Positions 45,594 to 54,923 are shown, counted from the stretch's first letter. The stretch is 64,000 nucleotides of DNA from Flavobacterium poyangense (GCF_011751075.1 NZ_JAALLN010000001.1:1-64000); one strand, 5' to 3'. The notes: generated by a model not told the origin, from the letters alone. Program-made: numbers and translations.

Positions 45594-47378
45594 ATGAAAT
45601 GGCTACCCAAGTTTAATTCTTCAAACTCATTGAGAGTTATTTTTGTAATTGCAGTTTTCATTCTGTTATTTCTTTCTTCGATTACGTACAAACACGAACA
45701 GGAACTTAACGAGTCCAGTAAGCTTGTTATGCATACGTACGAAATAAACATTCAATTGGAACGATTGATGTCGGCCATAAAAGATGCCGAAACCGGACAA
45801 CGTGGTTACATCATAACGCGCAATAATCGTTTTCTTGCACCTTATATTTACTCCCGGGACAAGGTAAACACTTCTTTTATTACTTTAAAAAAACTTACGA
45901 AGGACAATGAAGCGCAGCAACAAAATCTTCGAAAACTATTCAAATTAATTATCCAACGTTTTACTTCGTTTGAAAACTGTTTTAAATACAGTGATCCTAA
46001 AACCTACGATAAAAGAAAACTCGACAATCATATGTTTGGAGGTCGTATCCTCATGGAAAATATTCGTTTTCAGGTTGATAAAATGAACGACATCGAAAAA
46101 GATTATCTGCAAAGAAGATTGAAAATTTATGATGATGAGATTTCTTTGAGTCCGATTTTCTCTACTTCTTTGTTTCTGGCCGCTTTACTTTTTATCATAC
46201 TCGCCTACCGACAAATCAGCAGAGATATTCATCGTCTGATGGTCTATAATAAAAAACTCCTCATTTCGTCCCGTTTAATGGCGGAGTCTGAAATAACCGG
46301 TAAGTTTAGTACCTGGCAATGGGATTTAGACACTCAAAAAATTGATTATTCCGACAATCAATATCGTTTGTTAGGGGCTAAACCAAATTCTTTTGTTCCC
46401 AAAAAAGAAACTTTTTTAGAATTTGTGCACCCAGACGACAGAGACGCCATTGCGAAGTCTATGGAAAACATTATCAGTAAAAAACAATTGCCGTTTATCT
46501 ATTATAAAATTATCCGTTCGGATCATGAAGTCAGACATTTTAAATCAACCGGAAAATTATTGACCGATCAGCAAGGCGGAAAAATTCTACTCGGAATTAA
46601 CTTTGACATTACAGACGAACATCTGTTAAACATAGAACTTCAGGAGCGAAATGACGAATTGGAAAAAAGCAATAAAGAGCTGGCTTCTTTTAATCATGTT
46701 GCCAGTCACGATTTACAGGAACCACTTCGAAAAATACAAACCTTTATATCAAGAGTTTCTGATGCTGATAAAGCGGCACTATCTGACAGCGGCAAAGAAT
46801 ATCTTAATAAAATCGAAGCATCAGCCAAAAGAATGCGTGTTTTAATTGATGATTTGCTACTGTTTTCAAGAACCAATACAACCAAAAAAGAATTCATTAA
46901 AACCAATTTGAATGATGTTTTTGAAAACGCCAAATCTGAATTAACAGAAGTTATTGACGAGAAAAAAGCACTTATCACAGTTTCTAAATTACCTAAACTA
47001 TCTGTAATTCCTTACCAAATAGAACAGCTTTTTATTAACCTCATCGGAAATTCACTAAAATACAACCGTCCGGGTATTGCACCTGAAATTCAGGTAGAAA
47101 GCGAAAAAGTAAACGCTGCCGATTACCCCGGTTTATTGGATCAGAATATTAAAAAATTCCACAAAATCACTTTCAGGGATAACGGAATGGGATTTGACCC
47201 ACAGTTTAAAGAAACTATTTTTGTTCTCTTTCAACGTTTACACTCCAAAACAGACTATCCCGGAACCGGAATTGGTTTAGCCATCTGCAAAAAAATAGCC
47301 GACAACCACAAAGGATATATTATTGCCGACAGCACTCCGGACGAAGGCACCTTAATTACCGTTTTTCTACCGGATTAA
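45594..47378 (+). CDS. CHASE3/PAS sensor histidine kinase
   Basis: Inner-membrane kinase of 594 aa. TM1 (VIFVIAVFILLFLSSITY), extracytoplasmic CHASE3 domain (about 35-175, with AIKDAETGQRGYIITRN), TM2 (FLAALLFIILAY), a PAS domain (about 230-345), HisKA with SFNHVASHDLQEPLRKIQTFI (phospho-acceptor His 372), and HATPase boxes NLIGNSLKYN, FRDNGMGFDPQF and TGIGLAICKKIADNHKGYI. It shares the operon with the upstream response regulator and AraC-type regulator. CHASE3 domains sense unknown envelope or osmotic signals. Confidence 0.95.
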   Translation: MKWLPKFNSSNSLRVIFVIAVFILLFLSSITYKHEQELNESSKLVMHTYEINIQLERLMSAIKDAETGQRGYIITRNNRFLAPYIYSRDKVNTSFITLKKLTKDNEAQQQNLRKLFKLIIQRFTSFENCFKYSDPKTYDKRKLDNHMFGGRILMENIRFQVDKMNDIEKDYLQRRLKIYDDEISLSPIFSTSLFLAALLFIILAYRQISRDIHRLMVYNKKLLISSRLMAESEITGKFSTWQWDLDTQKIDYSDNQYRLLGAKPNSFVPKKETFLEFVHPDDRDAIAKSMENIISKKQLPFIYYKIIRSDHEVRHFKSTGKLLTDQQGGKILLGINFDITDEHLLNIELQERNDELEKSNKELASFNHVASHDLQEPLRKIQTFISRVSDADKAALSDSGKEYLNKIEASAKRMRVLIDDLLLFSRTNTTKKEFIKTNLNDVFENAKSELTEVIDEKKALITVSKLPKLSVIPYQIEQLFINLIGNSLKYNRPGIAPEIQVESEKVNAADYPGLLDQNIKKFHKITFRDNGMGFDPQFKETIFVLFQRLHSKTDYPGTGIGLAICKKIADNHKGYIIADSTPDEGTLITVFLPD

Positions 47379-47402
47379 AACTCAAAAAAATCAACCTATC
47401 AG

Positions 47403-47447
47403 ACGTTATATAAGCCCATTATGGGAATTATATAACGTTTCTTTTTT
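47403..47447 (+). terminator. Terminator of the AraC-regulator-kinase operon
   Basis: ACGTTATATAA and TTATATAACGT form an 11-bp stem with inner CCC/GGG pairs, and TCTTTTTT follows, 24 bases past the kinase stop. Confidence 0.85.
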
Positions 47448-47512
47448 ATGCTGTAAAACAAAATAAAGGTTTCGGTGGCATCTTTGTAATGTAATACTTT
47501 ATGAAGTCCTAA

Positions 47513-48082
47513 ATGAAAGCAAAACCCAAAGTAAAAGCTACAATTTTAAGAGTCTTTTTTTTATTCATTGTTATAGTATGCATGGCATCATGCAACGGTA
47601 ACAACTCGATAGAAACGACTTTAAAAAATGAGGTTTTTATAAAAAGTGACAAAGAACATAGTGAAGCTTATTTTCTAATTGCGACGGCAAATATAGGTAA
47701 GACCATTATTTCTAAAAGTCAGATTGCTGAGCAAAAGAGTTCAAAAAGTACGATACGGGAAATCAGTAAAAAAATAGAAAGTCATCAGCATCTTTTGTTG
47801 CAGGATATCAACAAAATGGCCAATAACAGGCTCGTAATTGTTACCGATATTAACACCAACGACAGACAGGATTTACAAGGAATAATGGATAAAAATGACC
47901 TCAATTTTGACGAAGCTTATCTCAACTCTATTGCAAAGTTGTTAGAAGAGCAAATCAAGTTGTTTGAATCGATTTCTAAAGATACCAATGATAAAGTGAT
48001 TTTAAAATTTGTATTACAGTATTTACCGGAGAATTATCAGTTTTTAAGAGAAACTGCGCAAATCAGAGAACAAATAAATTAA
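47513..48082 (+). CDS. DUF4142 family lipoprotein
   Basis: Predicted lipoprotein of 189 aa: KATILRVFFLFIVIVCMASC has the lipid cysteine near residue 26. The mature protein is a helical bundle of the DUF4142/ferritin-like type (EAYFLIATANIGKTIISKSQIAEQKSS, LEEQIKLFESISKDTNDKVILKFV), found in stress and envelope contexts in many Gram-negatives. CATCTTTG at about 47480-47487 is a -7 box. It begins a set of envelope genes behind the kinase operon. Confidence 0.85.
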   Translation: MKAKPKVKATILRVFFLFIVIVCMASCNGNNSIETTLKNEVFIKSDKEHSEAYFLIATANIGKTIISKSQIAEQKSSKSTIREISKKIESHQHLLLQDINKMANNRLVIVTDINTNDRQDLQGIMDKNDLNFDEAYLNSIAKLLEEQIKLFESISKDTNDKVILKFVLQYLPENYQFLRETAQIREQIN

Positions 48083-48123
48083 ACGCCTTTTACTAATCTA
48101 TCTACTAACTAAATTATTTAACT

Positions 48124-48765
48124 ATGAAAATGCAAACCAATTTTTTATACGCCTTAACCCTATTTTTAACTGCTTCATTTGGAATAATCAGGGCTCAGAG
48201 CGGCAATGTGACTGAAGAATTTGGTATAAAAGGAGGATTCAATATGTCTAACCTATACAGCAATGATGCTAATGACGAAAACATATTGTACGGTTTTAAT
48301 GCCGGTCTTTATGCTACATTACCAATTTCGGATTTTATCGCTATTCAGCCTGAGATTCTTTTTACCACAAAGGGTTCAAAGCAAGAGTACAATAATTTTC
48401 TTGGAAGCGGAAATACGAAATTCAGATTAAATTATATCGAAGTTCCGTTATTAGTACGAGTAAATATTACCAAAAATTTCAATATTCATGCCGGTGGTTA
48501 TGCTTCTTATTTGGTAAGTTCTAAAGTAACCGGCGAAGGAAACTTCAATTTTACCCAAGACATAGACACCGATGACCTAAACAAATTTGACGCCGGTCTC
48601 TCGGCAGGTGTTGGAGTCGATTTCAACCCTATAAGCATCGGATTACGTTACAATTATGGTCTGACTACAATTGGTAAAGAACGAACAGTAGCAGGAACAA
48701 CCTATACTTTTCCTGATGCCAAAAACAGTAATTTGAGCTTGTACCTTTCGTACAAGTTGAATTAA
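48124..48765 (+). CDS. Outer-membrane beta-barrel protein (PorT-like), 213 aa
   Basis: Signal peptide MKMQTNFLYALTLFLTASFGIIRAQ, then an eight-strand barrel with FGIKGGFNMSNLYS, GFNAGLYATLPISDFIAIQPEILFTTKGS, IEVPLLVRVNITKNFNIHAGGYASYLVSS and GVDFNPISIGLRYNYGLT. It ends LYLSYKLN, a typical C-terminal strand. The PorT-like family is broad and its function unknown. It is 41 bases after the DUF4142 gene and likely co-transcribed. Confidence 0.88.
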   Translation: MKMQTNFLYALTLFLTASFGIIRAQSGNVTEEFGIKGGFNMSNLYSNDANDENILYGFNAGLYATLPISDFIAIQPEILFTTKGSKQEYNNFLGSGNTKFRLNYIEVPLLVRVNITKNFNIHAGGYASYLVSSKVTGEGNFNFTQDIDTDDLNKFDAGLSAGVGVDFNPISIGLRYNYGLTTIGKERTVAGTTYTFPDAKNSNLSLYLSYKLN

Positions 48766-48867
48766 AAAACAATAATTAAACCCCATTAGGTCTACTTATT
48801 TTTTTAACACATAGAAACATAGTTTTGATAATACAGAAAGACATTTCACTTATGTAAAATTTCAATT

Positions 48868-48912
48868 GTCAGTCTGAGCGAAGTCGTCAGTCTGAGCGAA
48901 GTCGAAGACCCC
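48868..48912. repeat. CGAAGTCGAAG repeats
   Basis: GTCAGTCTGAGCGAAGTCG is repeated twice in tandem, the second followed by AAGACCCC. It is the same family as at 866-1073 and 36790. Confidence 0.75.
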
Positions 48913-49051
48913 CTAGTTTGACTATGCGAAAGAAATGCATTTCTTTTTTAAACTCTTTTCTACAAGTCAAACCTATTTTTCTATGTGTTATATAATTTTC
49001 ATGAAGTACACACCATGAGATAACTGAATATTAATTTTAAATATAAAAGCC

Positions 49052-49204
49052 ATGTCAAACTTATTATACACAGTAGCATTGATTCTTGTTATTCTTTGGG
49101 CTCTTGGATTTTTTGTTTACAGCCTTGGAAGTATTATTCATATTCTATTAGTCATTGCTATTATCGCAATTTTATTAAGGCTTATAAAAGGCCGCGAAGT
49201 TTAA
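49052..49204 (+). CDS. lmo0937-type small membrane protein, 50 aa
   Basis: MSNLLYTVALILVILWALGF followed by FVYSLGSIIHILLVIAIIAILLRLIKG: two hydrophobic helices, the pattern of the lmo0937 family. Its ATG is preceded by an A/T-rich leader with AAATATAAAAGCC. It lies 34 bases before the YtxH gene and belongs with the envelope-stress group. Confidence 0.8.
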   Translation: MSNLLYTVALILVILWALGFFVYSLGSIIHILLVIAIIAILLRLIKGREV

Positions 49205-49238
49205 ACCACACTATTAATAATCCAATAAATCAAATATT

Positions 49239-49523
49239 ATGAAAACGAGCACCACAGTTTTAGGAATTTTAGGAGCCGCAGCAGCGGGAGCTATTTTAGG
49301 AGTATTATTTGCACCGGATAAAGGATCAAATACAAGAAAAAAAATCTCCGATAAATCAAAAGATTACAAAGATAATCTGAAAAGCAAAGTTGATGATATC
49401 GTAAATACGCTCTCTTCAAACGGTAAAGAGATTATCGAAGAAGGTAAAGCCAGATTCAATGCTGCAAAAGAAGACTTCAACGCTATCAAAGACGAAGCAA
49501 AAACCGTAAAAACGAACTACTAG
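49239..49523 (+). CDS. YtxH domain stress protein, 94 aa
   Basis: A transmembrane glycine-rich N-terminus (TTVLGILGAAAAGAILGVLFAPDKGS) followed by a charged helical tail (RKKISDKSKDYKDNLKSKVDDI, EGKARFNAAKEDFNAIKDEAK). This is the YtxH pattern, a general stress protein of unknown mechanism. It is 5 bases before the holin-like gene. Confidence 0.92.
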   Translation: MKTSTTVLGILGAAAAGAILGVLFAPDKGSNTRKKISDKSKDYKDNLKSKVDDIVNTLSSNGKEIIEEGKARFNAAKEDFNAIKDEAKTVKTNY

Positions 49524-49528
49524 AAAAA

Positions 49529-49939
49529 GTGGATTTTTCAAACCATAAAACCAGTACAATGGAACCAAATGCAACAACAAACGAGAACCTCAACCTTTAT
49601 GAAAAGGCTGAAAATTATACTAAAACGAGTTTTGAATTAATCAAACTCAAGACAGTATCGTCATCTGCAGACGCACTGTCAACCTTAACATCCAGAATTG
49701 CGGTTGGCGCTGTTGTTGCATTTTTTACCCTGTTCCTCAATATTGGAATTAGTTTATGGATTGGAAGTGAACTCGGACACTATTATTACGGTTTCTTTAT
49801 CATGGCTTTAGTATATCTAATTGCAGCCATCCTATTGCACAAGATGCAACACAAACTAATCAAAACTCCGATTGGAAATATGATTATTTCGAGCATTCTA
49901 AAAGAAACTTCAAAAGATGTCGATCCAAATTTAAACTAA
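49529..49939 (+). CDS. Phage-holin-like/Holin-X family membrane protein, 136 aa
   Basis: Two membrane helices (TSRIAVGAVVAFFTLFLNIGISLWIG and YYGFFIMALVYLIAAILLH) inside a soluble amphipathic frame. The pattern is that of the 'phage holin family/actinobacterial Holin-X' group, whose members in Bacteroidetes sit beside YtxH and are not phage proteins. The start could be the ATG at 49559 (MEPNATTNENLNLYEKAENYTK), which keeps the conserved region. Confidence 0.8.
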   Translation: MDFSNHKTSTMEPNATTNENLNLYEKAENYTKTSFELIKLKTVSSSADALSTLTSRIAVGAVVAFFTLFLNIGISLWIGSELGHYYYGFFIMALVYLIAAILLHKMQHKLIKTPIGNMIISSILKETSKDVDPNLN

Positions 49940-49966
49940 TGGATTAAATCAAAAAAAAAGACTGTT

Positions 49967-50305
49967 ATGGGAACTGTATATACTATTGATACATTAAATC
50001 AGAGGATTCAGCTACTGGAAAAACAACAGGATGCCGAATGGTGCGCCATAAAAGAGGAGATTGACGAAATCAGAGACAATCTAAAACCCCTTAACCTCAT
50101 TCGAAATACTGTTGAAGAGATCAACGAAACAGTCGGTTTTAAGAGCAATTTAGCCCAATCTGCGGTAAGTATCGCCATTGGCTATCTGGCCAAAAAATTT
50201 GTAGTTGGAAAAAGTGATTCTAAAATTAAAAATATCTTTGGTACACTATTACAGTTTGCCGTAACCAATATTGTTTCTAAGCCGCACGAATCATCAAAGG
50301 AGTAA
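49967..50305 (+). CDS. Conserved hypothetical protein of the YtxH/holin cluster, 112 aa
   Basis: An amphipathic helical protein: N-terminal coiled coil (DTLNQRIQLLEKQQDAEWCAIKEEIDEIRDNLK) and a weakly hydrophobic middle (SNLAQSAVSIAIGYLAKKFVVG, NIFGTLLQFAVTNIV). I know no function. The strict order YtxH-holin-this gene, as in other Bacteroidetes, suggests a joint role in the envelope. Confidence 0.75.
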   Translation: MGTVYTIDTLNQRIQLLEKQQDAEWCAIKEEIDEIRDNLKPLNLIRNTVEEINETVGFKSNLAQSAVSIAIGYLAKKFVVGKSDSKIKNIFGTLLQFAVTNIVSKPHESSKE

Positions 50306-50329
50306 TTGTCTAACTTAATATCTTATATT

Positions 50330-50428
50330 ATGGAAAAGTTCAATGAAGTACTTATAAAAAACAGTGTGCAACTCTACTCTAACCTCTATAAATGTTTTGA
50401 ATTCACAAGAGTATTTTTAGGTATCTAA
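50330..50428 (+). CDS. Possible 32-aa peptide after the YtxH cluster
   Basis: ATG at 50330 to TAA at 50426: MEKFNEVLIKNSVQLYSNLY and KCFEFTRVFLGI. It lies 25 bases behind the 112-aa gene on the same strand, before the operon terminator. It may be a real small protein or chance; no family known. Confidence 0.35.
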   Translation: MEKFNEVLIKNSVQLYSNLYKCFEFTRVFLGI

Positions 50429-50513
50429 CACGCTTTATACGTTTCTTATACAAACGATTAATCGGTTAATCCCTTCACTATAATTCTAATTTTTACAATT
50501 AGAGCCTTATGAG

Positions 50514-50554
50514 AAAAGCAAAGTATACCTTTAAAGTATACTTTGCTTTTTTTT
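50514..50554 (+). terminator. Strong terminator of the YtxH cluster
   Basis: AAAAGCAAAGTATAC and GTATACTTTGCTTTT form a 15-bp perfect stem with a seven-base loop and end in T-run. Confidence 0.95.
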
Positions 50555-50571
50555 GAGGTGCGAAGTACACA

Positions 50572-50870
50572 CAACCTTGTCATTTCGAGGTACGAGAAAT
50601 CACCTCTGTTAGTTGTCATTTCGAATGAGGAGCCCCTCTGTTAATTGTCATTCCTGACAACCCTAAACCACAAATCTGACAGGTTTTAAAAACCTGTCAG
50701 ATTTAATTTAAGTAGTAATTAATAAATTTTAAATACGAACAGCTATCTATACAATCGTGTCAATTTTACCGAAGGAGGAATTGCGCTCGAGAACCCATGT
50801 AGCATGTTGCTTATCTTTGCGGAGTTCCGTATGTGATTCCTCGTACCTCGGAATGACATAAAAAAACGAA
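50572..50870. repeat. Repeat block between the YtxH cluster and prfA
   Basis: It holds a GACAGGTTTT hairpin (AAATCTGACAGGTTTT...AAAACCTGTCAGATTT, 50672-50704), and inverted pieces GTCATTTCGAGGTACGAGAAATC at 50579 facing GATTCCTCGTACCTCGGAATGAC at 50838, relatives of the palindrome at 81-166. No gene. Confidence 0.75.
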
Positions 50871-50892
50871 CAAAAAAGAAAGGACAAAAACC

Positions 50893-50929
50893 AGAGAAGG
50901 CTGTTTCACAAAGTGAAACAGCCTTCTCT
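50893..50929 (-). terminator. Terminator of prfA
   Basis: AGAGAAGGCTGTTTCAC and its complement form a perfect 17-bp stem with loop AAA, followed on the minus strand by GGTTTTTG. Confidence 0.9.
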
Positions 50930-50972
50930 ATATCTTAGCATCTCAGAACCTTAGCCCCTCAGCATCTCAAAA

Positions 50973-52049
50973 TTAAAACACCTCGCTGGCTTCCTTCAAT
51001 TTCTCCATGTTATTCACCAGTTGCAACTCAGCCACAATTTTCTGAATATCACCATTCATGATATTTCCTAAATCGTAAAGTGTAAGTCCAATTCTGTGAT
51101 CGGTTACACGACCTTGTGCATAGTTATAGGTACGAATCTTAGCAGAACGGTCACCAGAACTAACCTGAGAAGTACGTTTTGTAGCATCTTCAGCTTCTTT
51201 CTTAGCCAATTCCATTTCGTACAAACGAGAACGTAAAACCGTTAACGCTTTGTCTTTATTTTTGTGTTGTGATTTCTGATCCTGACATTGTGCCACCAAT
51301 CCGGTTGGAATGTGTGTTAAACGCACCGCAGATTTCGTTGTATTTACAGACTGCCCACCAGGTCCTGACGAACAGAAAAAATCAACACGAACATCGTTCA
51401 TATCAATTTGTACGTCAAACTCTTCCGCTTCCGGTAAAACCATAACGGTAGCTGCCGATGTATGCACACGACCTTGCGTTTCTGTCTGAGGAACACGTTG
51501 TACACGGTGAACACCCGCTTCAAACTTCAAAGTTCCGTAAACATCTTCTCCCGTAACTTCAAAAATTACCTCTTTAAAACCACCTGAAGTACCTTCGTTC
51601 ATATCTACAACCGAAGTTCTCCAGCCTTGACCTTCACAATATTTAGTATACATTCTGAACAAATCACCTGCAAAAATACTCGCTTCGTCTCCACCCGTAC
51701 CAGCACGAATCTCAACCATTACGTTTTTAGCATCTTCAGGGTCTTTAGGAATCAACATAAATTTTATTTCTTCCTCAAGTTCAGGCAGACGTTCTTTTGC
51801 CTCGTCGAGTTGCATCTTGGCCATTTCGGTCATATCCGCATCACTTCCGTCGGCAATGATTTCGTTTGCTTCGTCAATATTTGCTAAAACAAGAATGTAT
51901 TCTTCTCTTTTGTCAACCAGAGCTTTAATACTTTTGTACTCTTGGTTAAGCTGCACATAACGCTTTTGATCAGCAATAACATCCGGCTGAATAATCAAAT
52001 CCGAAATCTCATCAAAACGCTGCTTTACATATTGAAGTTTATCTAACAT
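50973..52049 (-). CDS. prfA: Peptide chain release factor 1
   Basis: Releases nascent peptides at UAA and UAG. It has 358 aa. The GGQ motif is in [26 protein letters not shown], the residue that enters the peptidyl-transferase centre. The N-terminal domain ([19 protein letters not shown]) and the [19 protein letters not shown] region are conserved, with [22 protein letters not shown] near the C-terminus. It is transcribed alone between repeats. Confidence 0.97.
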   Translation of the reverse strand: MLDKLQYVKQRFDEISDLIIQPDVIADQKRYVQLNQEYKSIKALVDKREEYILVLANIDEANEIIADGSDADMTEMAKMQLDEAKERLPELEEEIKFMLIPKDPEDAKNVMVEIRAGTGGDEASIFAGDLFRMYTKYCEGQGWRTSVVDMNEGTSGGFKEVIFEVTGEDVYGTLKFEAGVHRVQRVPQTETQGRVHTSAATVMVLPEAEEFDVQIDMNDVRVDFFCSSGPGGQSVNTTKSAVRLTHIPTGLVAQCQDQKSQHKNKDKALTVLRSRLYEMELAKKEAEDATKRTSQVSSGDRSAKIRTYNYAQGRVTDHRIGLTLYDLGNIMNGDIQKIVAELQLVNNMEKLKEASEVF

Positions 52050-52128
52050 TTTATAATCCCTTTTATTTGGAGTGCAAAATTACGAAATTTTTCTTTACGG
52101 TAGATTATTTCTGGTTTTATGTTTTTAA

Positions 52129-52236
52129 GGAGCTATTTCCTGCTATCCGCTGTATCTTTTTAGGCTCCATTTTTACGATTTAATTTAGTCGGTTTCGTTT
52201 GCCTAAAAAGGATGCCGCTGCTATCAGGGCTAGGGC
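52129..52236. repeat. Imperfect palindromic element of the kind seen throughout Flavobacteriia
   Basis: GGAGCTATTTCCTGCTATCC..ATCTTTTTAGGC (52154-52165) faces GCCTAAAAAGGATGCCGCTG (52201-52220) and CTATCAGGGCTAGGG. The wording 'GGAGCTATTTCC.GCTATCCGCT' and 'GGATGCCGCTnCTATC.GGGCTAGG' is a repeat I recall from many flavobacterial genomes; that statement is from memory. The rest of 52050-52411 has no gene. Confidence 0.6.
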
Positions 52237-52411
52237 TTTTCGTTTCAAAATACAACTTCCGATTTTCAGCAAAAAAACAAACCGAAAAGGATATTATTTT
52301 AACAAAAAAAGCCAAAACGAAGATTATTATGTAAGTATTTTTTTGCAGCATTTTATATATTTGATACTTACCAAAATCAAATTTTTGATTCTTTTTTTAA
52401 TACTGTAACCA

Positions 52412-53245
52412 ATGAAAGAACTTACCAAAATTGGCCATCTGCTTTATGGCGGCGGCATCGTTGCTTTAGGCGTACATCAACTTATTATACAAAAATTTCG
52501 TTCGGAAATTTTAGCTCCGTTTCCTGCCTGGGTTCATGGCAATTCTATCTTCGCCATTCTTACGGGAATAACCTTAATATTGACAGGAATTATTATTTCA
52601 GGCTTATTTAAAATTAATTTTGTTACCGTAAAAAAGACATGCCTTTATTTAGGATTCTCTTTTCTTGCCGCAGTTCTCCTTTCTCATCTACCCTATATAT
52701 TATTCTTTAGCCCTGTCAAAGCCGCAGGCCCGGAAATTTGGATTAACGCTATCGAAGAACTAGCCTATAGCGGTGGTGCATTTGTAATGGCAGGCTCCTA
52801 CTCCGAAAACGGTCTTACTAAAACCGAAAAGAGTTTCTTTACCCTATTGTTAGAAAAACTCATCCCATGTGGGCGAATTTTTTATTCCCTTCTGATACTA
52901 TTATTTGGATTCAGTCATTTTCTTTTTACCGATTTTCTCTCCACCATGGTACCTAAATGGCTGCCAGCCCCAATATTTTGGACTTATTTTACCGGTGCAG
53001 CTCTTATCGTTTCCGGCATCTCCATTATTTTTAAAATAGGAATCAAACCAATTGCATTTCTATTAGCCGTCATGCTGCTATTTTTCTTCGCTTTCTTCCA
53101 TGTGCCCGATGCCATCGCAAATCCCTCAGTAGGTGGCGGAAATGAAATTGTGCGTGGCATTATTGCGCTTCTTTTCTGTGGTATTGCATTAGTAATCGCA
53201 TTGACAAATGGTCGTGATCGTTTGGGGCTTCAAGGAGGTGAATAG
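52412..53245 (+). CDS. DoxX-like integral membrane protein, 277 aa
   Basis: About eight hydrophobic helices: HLLYGGGIVALGVHQLIIQ, ILTGITLILTGIIISGLF, FLAAVLLSHLPYILFF, IFYSLLILLFGFSHFLF, FWTYFTGAALIVSGISIIF, PIAFLLAVMLLFFFAFF and GIIALLFCGIALVIALT. The H-Q-L and F-x-H-x-L-F motifs resemble DoxX-related quinol or redox membrane proteins, but this is not certain. It is in a single-gene unit between prfA and the ATPase. Confidence 0.7.
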   Translation: MKELTKIGHLLYGGGIVALGVHQLIIQKFRSEILAPFPAWVHGNSIFAILTGITLILTGIIISGLFKINFVTVKKTCLYLGFSFLAAVLLSHLPYILFFSPVKAAGPEIWINAIEELAYSGGAFVMAGSYSENGLTKTEKSFFTLLLEKLIPCGRIFYSLLILLFGFSHFLFTDFLSTMVPKWLPAPIFWTYFTGAALIVSGISIIFKIGIKPIAFLLAVMLLFFFAFFHVPDAIANPSVGGGNEIVRGIIALLFCGIALVIALTNGRDRLGLQGGE

Positions 53246-53450
53246 TTTGGGTTTGTAATTCATAAATATTCGAAAACTTAATGATTAGAAATCCGATAAC
53301 GTTGATTTACAGTTTTTATTCTATTTTAAAATCAAGTATTTTTACGTGGTGACTAATTTAAATTAAAGGACGATGTTTGTTTTTAAGTAACAAATAAGGT
53401 ATTACTTAAAAAGATAGTATAATTTAATCATTCTTATTAACAAATAATAA

Positions 53451-54923
53451 ATGTCACAATCAATAGGTCTAGAATTTACAGATGAAAATATTCAAAAGCT
53501 TTTCGGATTTGAAGATGCTGAAAGCGAGTCAATTGAAAGATTAAGAGAGTATTATTTCAAAAATGAAACTTTTAAAAGAGTTTCATCAGATTTGCCTATA
53601 AGAGTTTTGGTTGGTCATAAGGGAATTGGGAAATCTGCTTTATTCAAAGTTTCTATGGCAGAAGATTATGAAAAGGGCAATTTACCAATTTTGATAAAAC
53701 CTGATGATATTGCTGAAATAGGTATGAAAGATGAAAATTTCCTTTTGCGTATAAGACAATGGAAATATGGTCTCACAAAAATTATTGGCTCCAAAGTTTT
53801 TAATGAATTTGGAATTACTGACTATAAGATAATAAATAAACTCTCAAATTTCAGCTTAAAGCTTATCAATCATGTTACAGAATCTGTAACTCTTGCTAAA
53901 GAAAATGTTGATTTATCACCTTCAAAAAGATTGTTAATAGATAATTACTTAAAAACTAAAAAGATAATTGTTTATATCGATGATTTGGATAGAGGCTGGG
54001 AAGGTAAAAAAGAAGATATAAATAGGCTATCAGCACTTCTGAATTCAGTTCGCGACCTTGCTAGTGAAAATCCAGGGCTAAGCTTTAAAATTTCTTTACG
54101 CTCGGATGTATATTTTTTAGTTCGTACATCTGATGAGTCAACTGATAAAATTGAAGGAAATGTCGTTTGGTATAGCTGGGACAATCATGAGATTTTAATT
54201 ATGTTAATAATTCGAATGTTAACTTTTCTAAATAAACAATACTCCGAAAACAATCTTCGTCAAACCCCTCAATATCATTTAGGCCTTTATTTAGAAGATA
54301 TTATGGAAGGAAAATTTCAGGGGTATGGAAAATGGGAAAACAGACCTATGTATAAAATTCTAATGTCATTAATAAGAAAAAGACCAAGAGACCTTGTAAA
54401 ATTATGTACTCTCGCTGCAAGGGAGGCATATAAAGATAAATCGCGTTTAATAAAAACTGAACATTTTAGAAATATTTTTGAAGAATATTCCCAAGGAAGG
54501 ATTCAAGATACTATTAATGAATACAGGACAGAACTTCCTTCTATTGAACAATTAATATTCGGAATGAAACCAACAAAAAAAACTAATAATACCTATGCCG
54601 ATAGTTTTGTTTTTACAACTGCTGAATTACGTCAAAAATTGACTAATATTAAACAACAAAATAGATTCATTTTTGCAAATGGCAAAATTGCTACTGTCCA
54701 TGATTTAGCACATTTTTTATATAAAATTAATTTTTTAACAGCTCGTAAAATATTAGGGGACGGTGAAATAGATAGAAAATACTTTGAGGAAAATAGATAT
54801 CTCTCAAGTTCAACAGCTGATTTTGGTTATGATTGGGAAATTCATCCTGCTTATCGATGGGCATTGCAACCGGATAAGATTGAGGATATTTTCAATAAAT
54901 TAACTTTGAGCTCAGATAAATAA
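53451..54923 (+). CDS. Orphan P-loop ATPase, Sll1717-type
   Basis: 490-aa STAND/KAP-like NTPase. Walker A is RVLVGHKGIGKSALFKVS (about residue 50), Walker B is IIVYIDDLDRGWEG (about 175), and FKISLRSDVYFLVR (about 215) could be sensor 1 with the arginine finger. The C-terminal third (IRKRPRDLVKLCTLAAREAY, DINEYRTELPSIEQL-like sequence, HDLAHFLYKINFLTARK) is helical/winged-helix-like. There is no partner gene on either side, only a poor promoter region, and the gene is more AT-rich than its neighbours, as in transferred defence genes. The function is unknown. Confidence 0.75.
   Translation: MSQSIGLEFTDENIQKLFGFEDAESESIERLREYYFKNETFKRVSSDLPIRVLVGHKGIGKSALFKVSMAEDYEKGNLPILIKPDDIAEIGMKDENFLLRIRQWKYGLTKIIGSKVFNEFGITDYKIINKLSNFSLKLINHVTESVTLAKENVDLSPSKRLLIDNYLKTKKIIVYIDDLDRGWEGKKEDINRLSALLNSVRDLASENPGLSFKISLRSDVYFLVRTSDESTDKIEGNVVWYSWDNHEILIMLIIRMLTFLNKQYSENNLRQTPQYHLGLYLEDIMEGKFQGYGKWENRPMYKILMSLIRKRPRDLVKLCTLAAREAYKDKSRLIKTEHFRNIFEEYSQGRIQDTINEYRTELPSIEQLIFGMKPTKKTNNTYADSFVFTTAELRQKLTNIKQQNRFIFANGKIATVHDLAHFLYKINFLTARKILGDGEIDRKYFEENRYLSSSTADFGYDWEIHPAYRWALQPDKIEDIFNKLTLSSDK

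Noticed and set aside
49529..49939. A prophage holin gene
   Set aside because: The protein resembles the Holin-X family but lies in a YtxH stress cluster without any other phage genes.
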